NCBI GenBank assembly: GCA_903822545.1
Contig: CAIJPN010000048.1
Coordinates: 1-64,000 of the forward strand
From: an uncultured Anaerolineae bacterium
GTDB lineage: Bacteria > Chloroflexota > Anaerolineae > Anaerolineales > Villigracilaceae
Length of the DNA stretch: 64,000 bases
Direction of reading: 5' to 3'
This document shows positions 8,931 to 17,650 of this stretch, piece by piece. The notes below the pieces were generated by a model that was given only the letters and a program-made list of their open reading frames with translations, ran no database searches and was not told the origin of the DNA. A program made the translations under genes and the position numbers. How positions within the stretch are numbered: position 1 is the stretch's first letter; each line of letters starts with the position of its first letter.

Positions 8931-8956
8931 CTTATTCCAACAGGTGAAAATCCGAG

Positions 8957-9928
8957 ATGATAACTTATCTTCTGCGCCGGTTACTGCAATCACTCCTGAC
9001 TTTACTGGTCATCAGTATGATCCTGTTCGGGCTGATCAGCTCGGTTCCCGGGGGAATCATGTCTGCTTACCAGGAAAACCCAGATTTCACGCCCGAAGAC
9101 CTGGCGCGTCTCGAAGCCAAATACGGGTTGAACGACCCGGCTCCTGTTCGCTACCTGAAATGGCTGGGCAACAGCCTGCAAGGGGATTTTGGCAACTCAT
9201 TCACCTCGAAGCGTCCTGCCCTGCTGGAAATTGCCGACCGCCTGCCCAATACCATGCTGTTGATGGGCGTTACGCTGATCGCTACCCTGCTAATTGCTAT
9301 TCCGCTGGGCATTCTTTCCGCACTCAAGCAATACACCTGGTTCGATCATATCTCCACCACCATCGCTTTCGCCGGGCAATCCCTGCCCGTTTTTTGGTTT
9401 GGACTTTTACTCATCATCATTTTTGCTGTCACCCTGAAAGGCGCCGATGGCCGGCCGTGGTTGCCCGGTTCAGGGATGGCAACCTTGGGCAAACCCTTCT
9501 CCCTGGTCGATCGCATCGAACACCTGATTTTACCGGTTTCCATGCTGGCTTTTGTCTCGGCCGCAGGTTATATGCGTTACCTGCGCTCTTCCATGTTGGA
9601 TGTCATCCACGAAGATTACGTCCGCACGGCGCGCGCCAAAGGGCTGCGCGAGCGAGTGGTAATCTACAGACACGCCCTGCGCAATGCCCTCATCCCACTG
9701 GTGACTCTGATTGGCCTTGACCTGCCATCCTTATTTGGCGGTGCGCTCTTCACCGAAACCATCTTCGCCTGGCCGGGAATTGGCCGCCTGTACTTTACTG
9801 CCGCCCTCAAAACCGACTACCCGGTGGTCATGGCCGTGCTGATCATCTACAGCGCCCTGATCATCTTATCCAACCTGCTGGTCGATGTGGTTTATGCCGC
9901 GCTCGATCCGCGGATCCGTCTCTCCTAA
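8957..9928 (+). CDS. ABC transporter permease, DppB/OppB type
   Basis: 323 residues, typical for DppB. Six membrane helices are visible: the N-terminal LLQSLLTLLVISMILFGLI, the block MLLMGVTLIATLLIAIPLGIL, and the C-terminal pair. The cytoplasmic EAA loop that docks the ATPase is present as DYVRTARAKGLRERVVIYRHALRNALIP (read in two parts: DYVRTARAKGL, then RHALRNALIP), with the following DLPSLFGGALFTETIF and WPGIGRL. It forms the membrane channel together with the DppC-type partner 97 bp downstream. The family's ATPases are not encoded nearby, so they must come from elsewhere in the genome. Confidence 0.92.
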   Translation: MITYLLRRLLQSLLTLLVISMILFGLISSVPGGIMSAYQENPDFTPEDLARLEAKYGLNDPAPVRYLKWLGNSLQGDFGNSFTSKRPALLEIADRLPNTMLLMGVTLIATLLIAIPLGILSALKQYTWFDHISTTIAFAGQSLPVFWFGLLLIIIFAVTLKGADGRPWLPGSGMATLGKPFSLVDRIEHLILPVSMLAFVSAAGYMRYLRSSMLDVIHEDYVRTARAKGLRERVVIYRHALRNALIPLVTLIGLDLPSLFGGALFTETIFAWPGIGRLYFTAALKTDYPVVMAVLIIYSALIILSNLLVDVVYAALDPRIRLS

Positions 9929-10025
9929 CCGGGATCAAACGACCCATCGAAAGTCTCCAGACTTTCGACTCAGCCAATCCCGGAATCAAACACCCAGACG
10001 TTTGACCATCACTGGATGACCAACC
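9929..10025. repeat. Two small palindromic units in the inter-permease gap
   Basis: TCGAAAGTC/GACTTTCGA (arms 9947-9955 and 9960-9968, loop TCCA) is followed by CAAAC...GTTTG around 9988-10004. Each unit is preceded by the related words GGGATCAAAC and GGAATCAAAC, so this may be a tandem copy of one short element. No T-run follows either. Confidence 0.45.
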
Positions 10026-10952
10026 ATGCGCATTTCCACAATATCCGAATTTTCCGGCTTCCGCACCTTGCGCGAAGAATCGCTGTTTCGTTTCTTCTGG
10101 TTGCGCTTCCGCAAACATAGCATGGCGCTGGTTGGCACAACCATCATTACCATTATTATTTTCATGGTTGCTTTTGCCCCGCTGCTAACCCCATATGATG
10201 CGTTCAAACAAGATTTGAAACATCGCCTCCAGGCTCCCAGCGCCGAGCATTGGATGGGCACCGACGATCTGGGCCGCGACCTGTGGACACGCATTCTCTA
10301 TGGCGGGCGCATCTCGCTCTCGGTTGGGCTGACTGCCATGGCAATTTCCATTATTTTTGGTTCACTCATTGGTCTGACATCTGGCTATTATGGCGGTTGG
10401 GTGGATAGCATCCTGATGCGCATCACCGAAATCTTTCTTTCTATCCCGCGCCTGTTCGTGCTGATCGCCATGGGCATGTTCCTGCGCAGCCTCGACCTGC
10501 CCAGCCTGCAAGCCGGGTCATTCCTGCCCATCTCCATCGTCATCGGCGCGCTATCGTGGATGGGCACCGCCCGCCTGGTACGTGCCTCCACCCTCGAATT
10601 GCGCGACCGCGAATTTGTGCAAGCCTCCCGCGCCCTCGGAGCGCACGATGCCCGCACCCTTTTCCAGCACATCTTCCCCAATGTGGCCAGCCCAATCATC
10701 GTCTCGGCCACCCTTGGCCTGGCGGGAGCCATCATCAGCGAAAGCGGCCTCTCCTACCTCGGGTTTGGCGTCCAACTCCCTACTCCCACCTGGGGCAACA
10801 TGCTCTCCAACACCCAGAACCAGATGCTGACCGCCCCCTGGACAGCCATCTTCCCCGGCCTGATGATTTTCATCGTGGTCATTGCCATCAACTACCTGGG
10901 TGATGGCCTGCGCGATGCGCTCGACCCGCGACACATCGTTGGCAAAAAATAA
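10026..10952 (+). CDS. ABC transporter permease, DppC/OppC type
   Basis: 308 residues. The N-terminal OppC_N helix (TIITIIIFMVAFAPLL) is followed by the substrate-loop motif HWMGTDDLGRDLWTRILYGGRISL, here read as WMGTDDLGRD and RILYGGRISL, typical of DppC. Four further helices and the EAA loop DREFVQASRALGAHD with HIFPNVASPIIV follow, then SGLSYLGFGVQLPTPTWGNML. It pairs with the DppB-type permease. No strong ribosome site precedes the ATG. A hairpin with a short T-run right after its stop may end the transporter transcript. Confidence 0.92.
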   Translation: MRISTISEFSGFRTLREESLFRFFWLRFRKHSMALVGTTIITIIIFMVAFAPLLTPYDAFKQDLKHRLQAPSAEHWMGTDDLGRDLWTRILYGGRISLSVGLTAMAISIIFGSLIGLTSGYYGGWVDSILMRITEIFLSIPRLFVLIAMGMFLRSLDLPSLQAGSFLPISIVIGALSWMGTARLVRASTLELRDREFVQASRALGAHDARTLFQHIFPNVASPIIVSATLGLAGAIISESGLSYLGFGVQLPTPTWGNMLSNTQNQMLTAPWTAIFPGLMIFIVVIAINYLGDGLRDALDPRHIVGKK

Positions 10953-10961
10953 GACACACAG

Positions 10962-10991
10962 TAGGGGCGCGGCCATCGCGCCCCTATCCTT
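10962..10991 (+). terminator. Intrinsic terminator after the permease genes
   Basis: TAGGGGCGCG (10962-10971), loop GCCAT, CGCGCCCCTA (10977-10986), then TCCTTTTT. It is GC-rich and followed by a short U-tract. It would end or attenuate the transporter mRNA before the cyanophycinase-like gene 10 bp downstream. Confidence 0.65.
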
Positions 10992-11000
10992 TTTAATCCC

Positions 11001-13046
11001 ATGAATCGTTTCATTCTCTTTCTCCTGACTTCGGCCCTCCTGCTGGCCAGCCCGCCCCCCGGCGCGCTTATCCCCATCGGCGGCGGCTACAGCGACATCT
11101 ACGCCGGGTTTTCGCAGGCCGCCGTCGCCAACGCCCAAAACAACCAGGTCAACATCCTCGTCCTGGCCCCCACCTACTCCACCAACCCCATCTCCATCAC
11201 CGAAGCCGAGCGCCAGACCAACCTGAAAGACGCCAATGAACGGCGCTTCCAGGTGGAGGAAGCCTGCAAGCGGGCGGCCTCGCCGCAACTGACCTGCAAA
11301 GCCATCCTGGCCCCAATTTTCACCCGCGCTGATGCCGAAAACCCGACTCACCTGAGCCTGTTTGCCAATGACCTGGCCGCCATCTTCATCCTCGGCGGCG
11401 ACCAAACGGTTGCCATGCAAATCATCACCGGCACCCCGCTCGAGAAACGGCTGGAAGAACTGCACAAAAACGGAGTCATCGTCGGCGGGACGAGCGCGGG
11501 CGGCGGGATGCAATCCCGCGCCATGCTGGCCGGTTACAACACCAACTTCGCTGCCGAAACCTCGCTCTTTTTTGGAGCAGCGGACGTTTGGAACTCCCCC
11601 GAAAAACATGGTCTGACCTTTGGCTTGCACACCGCCATCCTCGACCAGCATTTCTACCAGCGCGCCCGCTTTGGGCGGCTGATTAACGCCATCCTCCAGC
11701 CAGGCGTGCCGCATCTCGGCGTGGGCGTGGATGCCTATACCGGCGTTTCGGCCAACGATGAAGTGCTGGGCGGCGTTTTTGGCCTGTACACCGTCACCGT
11801 GCTGGATGCCGAAACCTATCATGCCGCCGATGCGCTCAAATATGTCAGCATTGCTGATGAAACCCGTCCGCCCTTGCTTTCGGCGCGCAATATTCTCGTC
11901 AACCTGCTCTCCCCCGGGGATTTCTCCTACAACCTGAAAACCCGCGTAGCGCAATTTGGCAAATTGCGCCACCCACCCGCCGCGAACCTGGAACGCCGTT
12001 TTGACGCACTGACCTTGCCCAAAGGTGCTGGCGCGCTGCTCCTGGCCGGGGATTTATCCGATAACCTGGCCGATAGTCCGGTAGTTGCCCGTTTCAAAGC
12101 CCTCGCCGGGGACAAAATACTGGTTGTTGCCACCGGCTACCCTTCCGAACGTTCCGCCCAGGGCGCGTTGAAAAAGTACGGCGAGGCATTCGGCAGCAGC
12201 GTCCAGGTTTTTGTTGCTGACCAGCCCCTCGTCATTCCGTCCGAAACGACCGGCATCGTCATCTTTGGCAAAGACCAATCCAAAATCACCCCCGCCGCGC
12301 TGGCGCCGATTAAGGAATTTTGGCTGGCTGGCAAGCCGCTGCTGGCCGATAACGCCGCTGCCGCGCTGCTGGGCCGTTCCTTTTCGGCGCACGGCCCCAC
12401 CCCCAAAGAGGCCGAAGATGCCGAACTGGCCACCCAAAAATCCTTCCGCCAGGGCAAAACCAGCCTCCAGCCCGGCCTGGGATTGCTTAATATCACCCTT
12501 GAACCCCAAATCCTGGCTGATAATCGCTTTGGGCGCTGGTTCTCGCTGGCTTACAATCACCCCGATTTACTTGCGGTGGGGTTGAACAGAGATACCGCCA
12601 TTGAAATCAGCGCCGAGGGTGCCAGCGTCCTGGGTGAAAACGGGATTTTCGTGCTTGACCTGCGTTCTGCCAAACTAGCGCTGGGCGGCAGTGACGGATT
12701 TGTCATCGCCAATGGCCTGCTGGATATCTTTGCGCCCGGTGAAACCATCCAACCGGAAACAGCAGATATGAACGCCGCCTACCAACCCCAGCCTACGCCC
12801 GGGTTGCCGCTTTCCGCCACACCGACTGCGAAACCAACCATCACTGTCACTCCCACGTTGTACCCGACGGTTATCCCGACCATCATCCCGCACCTCTCTG
12901 AACCAACCCGCCGCCCCCCCACCGTCACCGCCGCGCCGGTTGCGCCACCCGCCCCGGCGCCTCGGTCATTATGGGGACTGATCATTGGCTTGGCGCTCAT
13001 TATCAGCGCGGCGCTGGCGGCCCGTTTATTGAAAAACCGGCGCTAA
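11001..13046 (+). CDS. Membrane-anchored cyanophycinase-like protein with two S51 domains
   Basis: 681 residues. A signal peptide (about 1-18) exports the protein. Residues about 22-290 match cyanophycinase/peptidase S51: IPIGGGYSD, LAAIFILGGDQ and the nucleophile elbow VIVGGTSAGGGMQS with Ser near residue 164. Cyanophycinase cuts the multi-arginyl-polyaspartate polymer to beta-Asp-Arg dipeptides. Residues about 330-585 appear to be a second, degenerate copy: compare RFGRLINAILQPGVPHLGVG with RFGRWFSLAYNHPDLLAVGL. Where the first copy has GTSAGG the second has ADNAAAAL, so it is probably inactive. A Pro/Thr-rich stalk (about 595-655) and a final helix (LWGLIIGLALIISAALAARLL) ending in KNRR tether it to the outer face of the membrane. 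Placement beside a dipeptide importer and a deacylase supports extracellular polymer or peptide breakdown; the actual substrate is unproven. Confidence 0.75.
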   Translation: MNRFILFLLTSALLLASPPPGALIPIGGGYSDIYAGFSQAAVANAQNNQVNILVLAPTYSTNPISITEAERQTNLKDANERRFQVEEACKRAASPQLTCKAILAPIFTRADAENPTHLSLFANDLAAIFILGGDQTVAMQIITGTPLEKRLEELHKNGVIVGGTSAGGGMQSRAMLAGYNTNFAAETSLFFGAADVWNSPEKHGLTFGLHTAILDQHFYQRARFGRLINAILQPGVPHLGVGVDAYTGVSANDEVLGGVFGLYTVTVLDAETYHAADALKYVSIADETRPPLLSARNILVNLLSPGDFSYNLKTRVAQFGKLRHPPAANLERRFDALTLPKGAGALLLAGDLSDNLADSPVVARFKALAGDKILVVATGYPSERSAQGALKKYGEAFGSSVQVFVADQPLVIPSETTGIVIFGKDQSKITPAALAPIKEFWLAGKPLLADNAAAALLGRSFSAHGPTPKEAEDAELATQKSFRQGKTSLQPGLGLLNITLEPQILADNRFGRWFSLAYNHPDLLAVGLNRDTAIEISAEGASVLGENGIFVLDLRSAKLALGGSDGFVIANGLLDIFAPGETIQPETADMNAAYQPQPTPGLPLSATPTAKPTITVTPTLYPTVIPTIIPHLSEPTRRPPTVTAAPVAPPAPAPRSLWGLIIGLALIISAALAARLLKNRR

Positions 13047-13098
13047 CCCCACCCCCCTGGCAACGTTGAAAGCCAGTCAAGCTCTCAAAGGAAATAAA

Positions 13099-14196
13099 AT
13101 GTCCCTCACCCTCGGCACTGCCCAGTCAGAACGCGGAAAAATCACCTACGGCGAGTACCCGCTCGTCCGGCACCCCATCGGCGGCGCGGACGCCCTGCCC
13201 GTCATCATCGCCCAGGGTCAAGGCGACGGCCCGGTGTTCTGGGTCACTGCTGGCATTCACGGCATCGAACACGCCGGTCTCCAGGTCATCCATCGCCTGA
13301 TTACTCCCGAACTGCTGGCTGACTTGCGCGGCACACTGGTCGCCATCCCGGGTCTCAACCCGGCTGGCCTGCGTACCCTCCAGCGCCGCGCTTATTATCA
13401 CGATGGCGACCCCAACCGGCTCTTCCCGGACGGGCGGACACCCTTCACCGACCCGGACAAAGCCCCGCCCTCCGCGTTGGAGCAGGCCTACGGGCAGCTT
13501 TTTGAAGAAATCAAACAATCTGCATCCTACTTTTTTGACCTGCACTGTATCAGCATTGGTTCGCTTTCCTTCGCCTTTCGCGACCGGCTGCTGTACCGCA
13601 AGGGCGACGAAGCTGCCCGCCAGCGCGCTGAAGCCACCAGCGCCAAAATGGAGGCCATGGCCCACGCTTACGGCCACACCCTGATTGCCGATTTCGCCGT
13701 CAGCAAGTATATCGACGAAAAATTGCACCGCGCCACCACCGCATCCATCGCCATGCTGGCGGGCATCCCAGCCTTGACGGCTGAAATCAGCAGTTCCTAC
13801 ACCCCGGCCCGGGCCACCGTCAACGCCAGCCTGGCCGGTCTGCGAAACATCTTGCGCTGGGCCGGGATGCTGCCCGGCGACCCGGAACCAATCACCGGCG
13901 TCAAAGTCGTTGACCCCGGCTATCCCACCCGGCGACGCAGCGTGGCCCGTGTGACCACCGCCTGTATCGTTCATCACCTGGCCGAACCCGGTGATCTGGT
14001 TAAAGTTGGCGACCCGCTGGTGGAAATGCGTGATGCCTGGGGCCGGGTGTTGGGCATCCTATATTCCGAATACGATGGTTTTGTCATCTCATGCCCGCCT
14101 GGCATTCTCTACTACCCCGGCGAAGCCAGCGTCCTGCTTGCCATCCGCGATGACGAACCCCTGGTCGGCCCCTACCCTGACACCTTTTTCGATTGA
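13099..14196 (+). CDS. Succinylglutamate desuccinylase/aspartoacylase family zinc hydrolase
   Basis: 365 residues. The zinc site of the M14-like AstE/ASPA family is visible: GIHGIEHAGLQ (His and Glu near residues 54-57), DPNRLFPDG, and FFDLHCIS (third ligand His near 150). A late EISSSYTPARA supplies the probable general-base Glu region. The C-terminal ~90 residues form a beta-rich domain (VAEPGDLVKVGDPLVEMRD). These enzymes release an acyl group from an amino acid. I chose ATG 13099 because AAGGAAA precedes it; an in-frame ATG at 13066 lacks a site. It starts 53 bp after the cyanophycinase-like gene and probably completes the breakdown of imported material, for example N-acyl or beta-aspartyl products. 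No signal peptide, so cytoplasmic. Confidence 0.8.
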   Translation: MSLTLGTAQSERGKITYGEYPLVRHPIGGADALPVIIAQGQGDGPVFWVTAGIHGIEHAGLQVIHRLITPELLADLRGTLVAIPGLNPAGLRTLQRRAYYHDGDPNRLFPDGRTPFTDPDKAPPSALEQAYGQLFEEIKQSASYFFDLHCISIGSLSFAFRDRLLYRKGDEAARQRAEATSAKMEAMAHAYGHTLIADFAVSKYIDEKLHRATTASIAMLAGIPALTAEISSSYTPARATVNASLAGLRNILRWAGMLPGDPEPITGVKVVDPGYPTRRRSVARVTTACIVHHLAEPGDLVKVGDPLVEMRDAWGRVLGILYSEYDGFVISCPPGILYYPGEASVLLAIRDDEPLVGPYPDTFFD

Positions 14197-14238
14197 GTGT
14201 TGAGCCATCCCGTTAACGAGATAAAAACTGGCTTCAGC

Positions 14239-15066
14239 TTACCCGTACAACTCGCGCCGGAAAAACTCGGGCAGGGCGAAGGCCGCGCGGTGAACATCAG
14301 GGTTGATGTAGTTGTTCACGCCGGGCGGATAGGGTTTGTCCAGCCCATCTGTCCAGGGGGTGTTGGAGACATACATGAAACCGATCCCGCCACCGGGGTA
14401 GGTGGGGATTTGGGCGTAATAATAGGCGGGGTTTTTGCTGAGCGCCTGGGCGCTGGCATAAATCGTTTTGATCAGCGTTGTGTCGAAGTAGGGCTGTTCG
14501 CACTGGGTGGCGGCAGCCCCGCCGGGGGCCAGGGCGCGCACCATCAGCTTGTAGAAATCATCTGAAAACAGGCGCTCGGCCATGCCGATGGGGTCGGTAG
14601 TGTCTGAGATGATGACATCATACTGGCCGGGATTTTCTTCCAGGTAGCCAAAAGCATCTCGCACCAGCAGCCGCGCGCGCGGGTCGGCCCACGGATCCCC
14701 GAAAGCCGGGAAAAACTTCCGGGAGGTTTCCACCACCTTTTGGTCGAGTTCGCACACGATGGCTTCTTCCACCGAGGGGTAACGCAGCACCTGTTGCAGT
14801 GAACCGCCATCCCCACCGCCGACGATCAGCACCCGGCGTGGATTTTTGACCGCCAGCATGGGCACATGCACGATCATCTCGTGGTAACCCATGTTGTCGC
14901 GTTCGGTGAGCTGGATGATGCCATCCAGGATCAGGGCGTTGCCGAAAAACTCGGTTTCCACGGCCTGCAAATGCTGGTATTCGGTCTGCTCATCGGCCAG
15001 GATGCGCTGGACGTGGATACCTTTGCGATAATACGAGTGCAATTCTTCGGTAAACCAGATGCTCAT
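14239..15066 (-). CDS. speE: Spermidine synthase (polyamine aminopropyltransferase)
   Basis: 275 residues, normal length. It transfers the aminopropyl group of decarboxylated S-adenosylmethionine to putrescine. Visible motifs are the N-terminal beta domain (WFTEELHSYYRKG, LILDGIIQLTERDNMGYHEMIVHVP), the Rossmann glycine loop VLIVGGGDGGSLQQVLRYPSV, the acidic residue after beta-2 (VCELDQKVV), the catalytic Asp in DVIISDTTDPIG and the substrate Tyr in CEQPYFDTTL. The start ATG overlaps the stop of the S-adenosylmethionine decarboxylase gene by 4 bp, so the two are translationally coupled and form a minimal spermidine operon. Arginine released upstream in the window could in principle feed putrescine, but no arginine decarboxylase is seen here. 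Confidence 0.95.
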   Translation of the reverse strand: MSIWFTEELHSYYRKGIHVQRILADEQTEYQHLQAVETEFFGNALILDGIIQLTERDNMGYHEMIVHVPMLAVKNPRRVLIVGGGDGGSLQQVLRYPSVEEAIVCELDQKVVETSRKFFPAFGDPWADPRARLLVRDAFGYLEENPGQYDVIISDTTDPIGMAERLFSDDFYKLMVRALAPGGAAATQCEQPYFDTTLIKTIYASAQALSKNPAYYYAQIPTYPGGGIGFMYVSNTPWTDGLDKPYPPGVNNYINPDVHRAAFALPEFFRRELYG

Positions 15067-15470
15067 GCGTGCTCCATTAGCGCCAGGGCGGGCGTTTCCA
15101 GCATAAATCGCTGCACTTCTGCGTCACGATCCAGTTTGCGCAGCGAGAAATTATCTGCGCCAAAGGCCTGTTTGATTTCCTGGATGAGCGGGATCAAATC
15201 TTTGCCAAGTGCGCAGGTGAACAGATCGATGGCACAATAGCCATACTCAGGCCAGGCATGCAGGCTGGCATGAGACTCTGAGAGCAACAAAAAGCAAGTA
15301 AAGCCATGCGGGCTGAACTTGTAAAAGCCCTCATCCACAACCGTCAGCCCGCTGTTGCGGACTGCCCTGGAAAAAAGTGCATACGCGCGCTCACTATCCA
15401 GCAGCGCTTCGCGGTTGCAGTTGGAGAGATCACAAATATAGTGCTCCCCAAGTTTCAGTGATGTGTTCAA
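15063..15470 (-). CDS. speH: S-adenosylmethionine decarboxylase proenzyme (class 1B, SpeH/SpeD type)
   Basis: 135 residues, the short prokaryotic class 1B form. It makes decarboxylated S-adenosylmethionine for spermidine synthase. The self-processing site LLSESHASLHAWPEYGY is intact: cleavage is expected between Glu65 and Ser66, with Ser66 becoming the pyruvoyl group, and the processing/catalytic residues His71 and Cys86 (IDLFTC) have the same spacing as in the Thermotoga enzyme. It is the first gene of the speH-speE pair; its promoter must lie in the 300-bp gap shared with the divergent NAD genes. Confidence 0.95.
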   Translation of the reverse strand: MNTSLKLGEHYICDLSNCNREALLDSERAYALFSRAVRNSGLTVVDEGFYKFSPHGFTCFLLLSESHASLHAWPEYGYCAIDLFTCALGKDLIPLIQEIKQAFGADNFSLRKLDRDAEVQRFMLETPALALMEHA

Positions 15471-15771
15471 TCGGCCTCCAGAAGATGAATTTACGAACGG
15501 CGGGAGATTTTCAATTGAATGGACTCTCCTGTCAACGCTGGAAGGCTGTGAATTTTCATCAAATATTCGGCCACAATATTCATTTAACGCATGAAAAAAG
15601 TCGTCAGATTAACGGAATCGCAATCATGCTCCGAATCTATGCCCAACCGAAAAGACAGCTAAAGTTAAAAAACGCAAAAAATAGGGGGTGAAAATAACGA
15701 TTATGCACCGCGCTGGTTGTGATAAGATTGACCGACTTATCCGCCCTGACCGTATCCCCTGTTAAACTGAC
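15471..15771. other. Divergent intergenic region (speH / NAD genes)
   Basis: AT-rich gap of 301 bp without a gene. It must carry promoters for speH on the minus strand and for the nitrilase-nadE pair on the plus strand, but no -35/-10 pair is convincing. No hairpin with a T-run was seen. The plus-strand gene has no clear ribosome site. Confidence 0.4.
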
Positions 15772-16623
15772 ATGAAACTCACCTTAGCTTTAGCCCAACT
15801 CAATACCCGCCTTGGCGAGGTTGACTCCAACCTGGAAAAGCACCTGGCCTTTGTGCGTGAAGCCCGCCAGGCTGGCGCGGAACTTATCCTTTTCCCTGAA
15901 CTTTCGCTGACCGGCTATGTTTTGCAGGATATTGCCTCGGCAGTTGCTCGCCGGCCATCCGCAGGTGACCCGGTTTTCAAATCACTGCTCGAAGCCTCGC
16001 GCGAAATCGACATGGTGGTTGGTTTTGTGGAAGAAGATCGCCGTTACCGCAACTACATCGCCGCCGCCTATCTTTCGGGTGGGGAAGTGCTGCATATTCA
16101 CCGCAAAGTCTACCTGCCCACTTATGGCATCTTCGATGAAAAACGCTATTTCGCCGCTGGCGATAGCTTCCGCGCCTTTGAAACCCGTTTTGGGCGTGTG
16201 GGCATGCTCATTTGCGAAGATTTCTGGCATGCATCTTCGCCATACTGCCTGTGGATGGATGGCGCGGACCTGATGTTCTTCACTTCCGCTTCACCTGGTC
16301 GCGGCATCACCGATGAAATCTTGGGTTCGGCAAAATGGGTTGAAACCGTCAACCAAACCTATGCTGGTTTATTTACCACCTTTGTGGCCCACACCAACAA
16401 AGTCGGTTTTGAAGACGGCCTGAACTTCTTCGGCGGCTCCACCGTCTTCGACCCGGATGGCAGGCTCGTGTCTCAGGCGCCCTACAACGATGAGGGCCTG
16501 ACCCTGGCCGAACTCGACCTCTCCCAAATCCGCCGTACCCGCGCCCGCCTGCCCGTGCTGCGTGATGAGCGGCTGGATTTAACCGTGAAGGAATTGAGCC
16601 GGGTTTTGGGGAAGGGTGTGTGA
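15772..16623 (+). CDS. Nitrilase-family amidohydrolase, probable glutaminase partner of NAD synthase
   Basis: 283 residues. The carbon-nitrogen hydrolase triad is complete: Glu43 (LILFPELSLTGY), Lys112 (HRKVYLPTYG) and Cys148 (GMLICEDFWH). The segment ICEDFWH and overall layout resemble the N-terminal glutaminase domain of glutamine-dependent NAD synthetases. Here that domain is a separate protein whose stop codon overlaps the start of the NAD synthase gene. It would release ammonia from glutamine for NadE. This pairing is inferred from the overlap; a role on another amide is possible. Confidence 0.85.
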   Translation: MKLTLALAQLNTRLGEVDSNLEKHLAFVREARQAGAELILFPELSLTGYVLQDIASAVARRPSAGDPVFKSLLEASREIDMVVGFVEEDRRYRNYIAAAYLSGGEVLHIHRKVYLPTYGIFDEKRYFAAGDSFRAFETRFGRVGMLICEDFWHASSPYCLWMDGADLMFFTSASPGRGITDEILGSAKWVETVNQTYAGLFTTFVAHTNKVGFEDGLNFFGGSTVFDPDGRLVSQAPYNDEGLTLAELDLSQIRRTRARLPVLRDERLDLTVKELSRVLGKGV

Positions 16624-17450
16624 ATATGAATATCGATCTCTCCATTAATTCCGATCTCGTCCGCACCCTGCTGACAAAGTTCATCCACTCTGAAATCACT
16701 CGCACCGGGTTGACGAGAGCCGTGATTGGCATTTCGGGCGGCATCGACTCGGCGCTGGTGGCTTTCCTGGCGGTGGAAGCCCTCGGCGCGGAAAATGTGC
16801 TCGGCGTGCGAATGCCGTACAAGTCCTCGTCACAGGATTCGCTTGACCATGCCCAACTGGTCATCGATGCGCTGCGAATGCCCTCGTTGACCATCCCCAT
16901 CACCGAGATGGCCGATGGGCTGATCGCCAAATTCCCCGATATATCCAACATGCGCAAGGGCAACATCATGGCGCGCTGCCGCATGGTGACCCTTTATGAC
17001 CAGTCCGAAGCGTTTCGGGGGCTGGTAGTGGGCACCGGTAACAAGACTGAGATCATGCTGGGATATTCCACGCTGTATGGGGATGGCGCCTACGCCTTGA
17101 ATCCCATCGGCGACCTGTACAAGGCCCAGGTGCGGCAGCTTTCACGTGCCATGGGCGTCCCCCAGCCGATCATCGACAAAGCGCCCTCCGCTGACCTGTG
17201 GGCCGGACAAACCGACGAACAGGAACTCGGCTTCACCTACGAAGAAGCCGACCGGTTACTGTACCTGCTGGTTGACCAGCGCTACACGCCCGGCGAGTGC
17301 ATCGAAGCCGGGTTTGCGCAGAATTTCGTTGACACGGTGGTAAAACGTATTCGCCGCAACCACTTCAAGCGTGTCATGCCGGTTGTCGCCAAAATCACCA
17401 CCCGCACACCAGGATACGACTTTCTCTACCTGCGCGATTGGGGTACCTAA
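16620..17450 (+). CDS. nadE: NAD+ synthase
   Basis: 276 residues from GTG 16620, or 274 from the ATG at 16626; the GTGA overlap with the preceding stop favours the GTG, the spacing from GGGGAAGG allows either. It amidates nicotinic-acid adenine dinucleotide to NAD+ using ATP. The PP-loop pyrophosphatase motif VIGISGGIDSALVAF (SGGIDS at 39-44) is intact, followed by GTGNKTEIMLGYSTLYGDGA and PIGDLYKAQVRQLSR, and APSADLWAGQTDEQELGF, all typical. The protein is the short ammonia-dependent form, so the nitrilase upstream is the likely ammonia source. Confidence 0.95.
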   Translation: MNMNIDLSINSDLVRTLLTKFIHSEITRTGLTRAVIGISGGIDSALVAFLAVEALGAENVLGVRMPYKSSSQDSLDHAQLVIDALRMPSLTIPITEMADGLIAKFPDISNMRKGNIMARCRMVTLYDQSEAFRGLVVGTGNKTEIMLGYSTLYGDGAYALNPIGDLYKAQVRQLSRAMGVPQPIIDKAPSADLWAGQTDEQELGFTYEEADRLLYLLVDQRYTPGECIEAGFAQNFVDTVVKRIRRNHFKRVMPVVAKITTRTPGYDFLYLRDWGT

Positions 17451-17615
17451 CTCAATCCAGAATTCTGCCCTGTGTGGAGTCCGCAAGTTTTACAGGCGGG
17501 CAGCCGGAAGCAGAGTTCCGACTGCCAAATCAAAGTGATACCGTTTACCAGCAGGCTGCAACCTGCCGGTTTCCCTACGATTGGCCTACTTGTGGAATTG
17601 TGGAAAAACTAGCGG

Positions 17616-17644
17616 TTGACTTCCACCCTGATTGGTCTTATACT
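17616..17644 (+). promoter_or_regulatory. Near-consensus sigma70 promoter
   Basis: TTGACT (17616-17621), exactly 17 bp, TATACT (17639-17644). Transcription should begin near 17651. It is the best -35/-10 match I found in the window and drives the short leader or small RNA that ends at 17736. The preceding 165 bp (17451-17615) show no gene. Confidence 0.7.
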
Positions 17645-17650
17645 GTTTGC

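Noticed and set aside
10551-11972. 473-codon open frame on the minus strand
   Set aside because: Antisense to the DppC and cyanophycinase-like genes; glycine/aspartate-rich shadow of GC-rich codons with no domain.
13126-13977. 283-codon open frame on the minus strand
   Set aside because: Antisense shadow of the zinc deacylase gene; no recognisable motif.
14239-15470. Considered as methyltransferase plus unknown small gene
   Set aside because: The SAM decarboxylase processing site and aminopropyltransferase motifs are diagnostic for spermidine synthesis.
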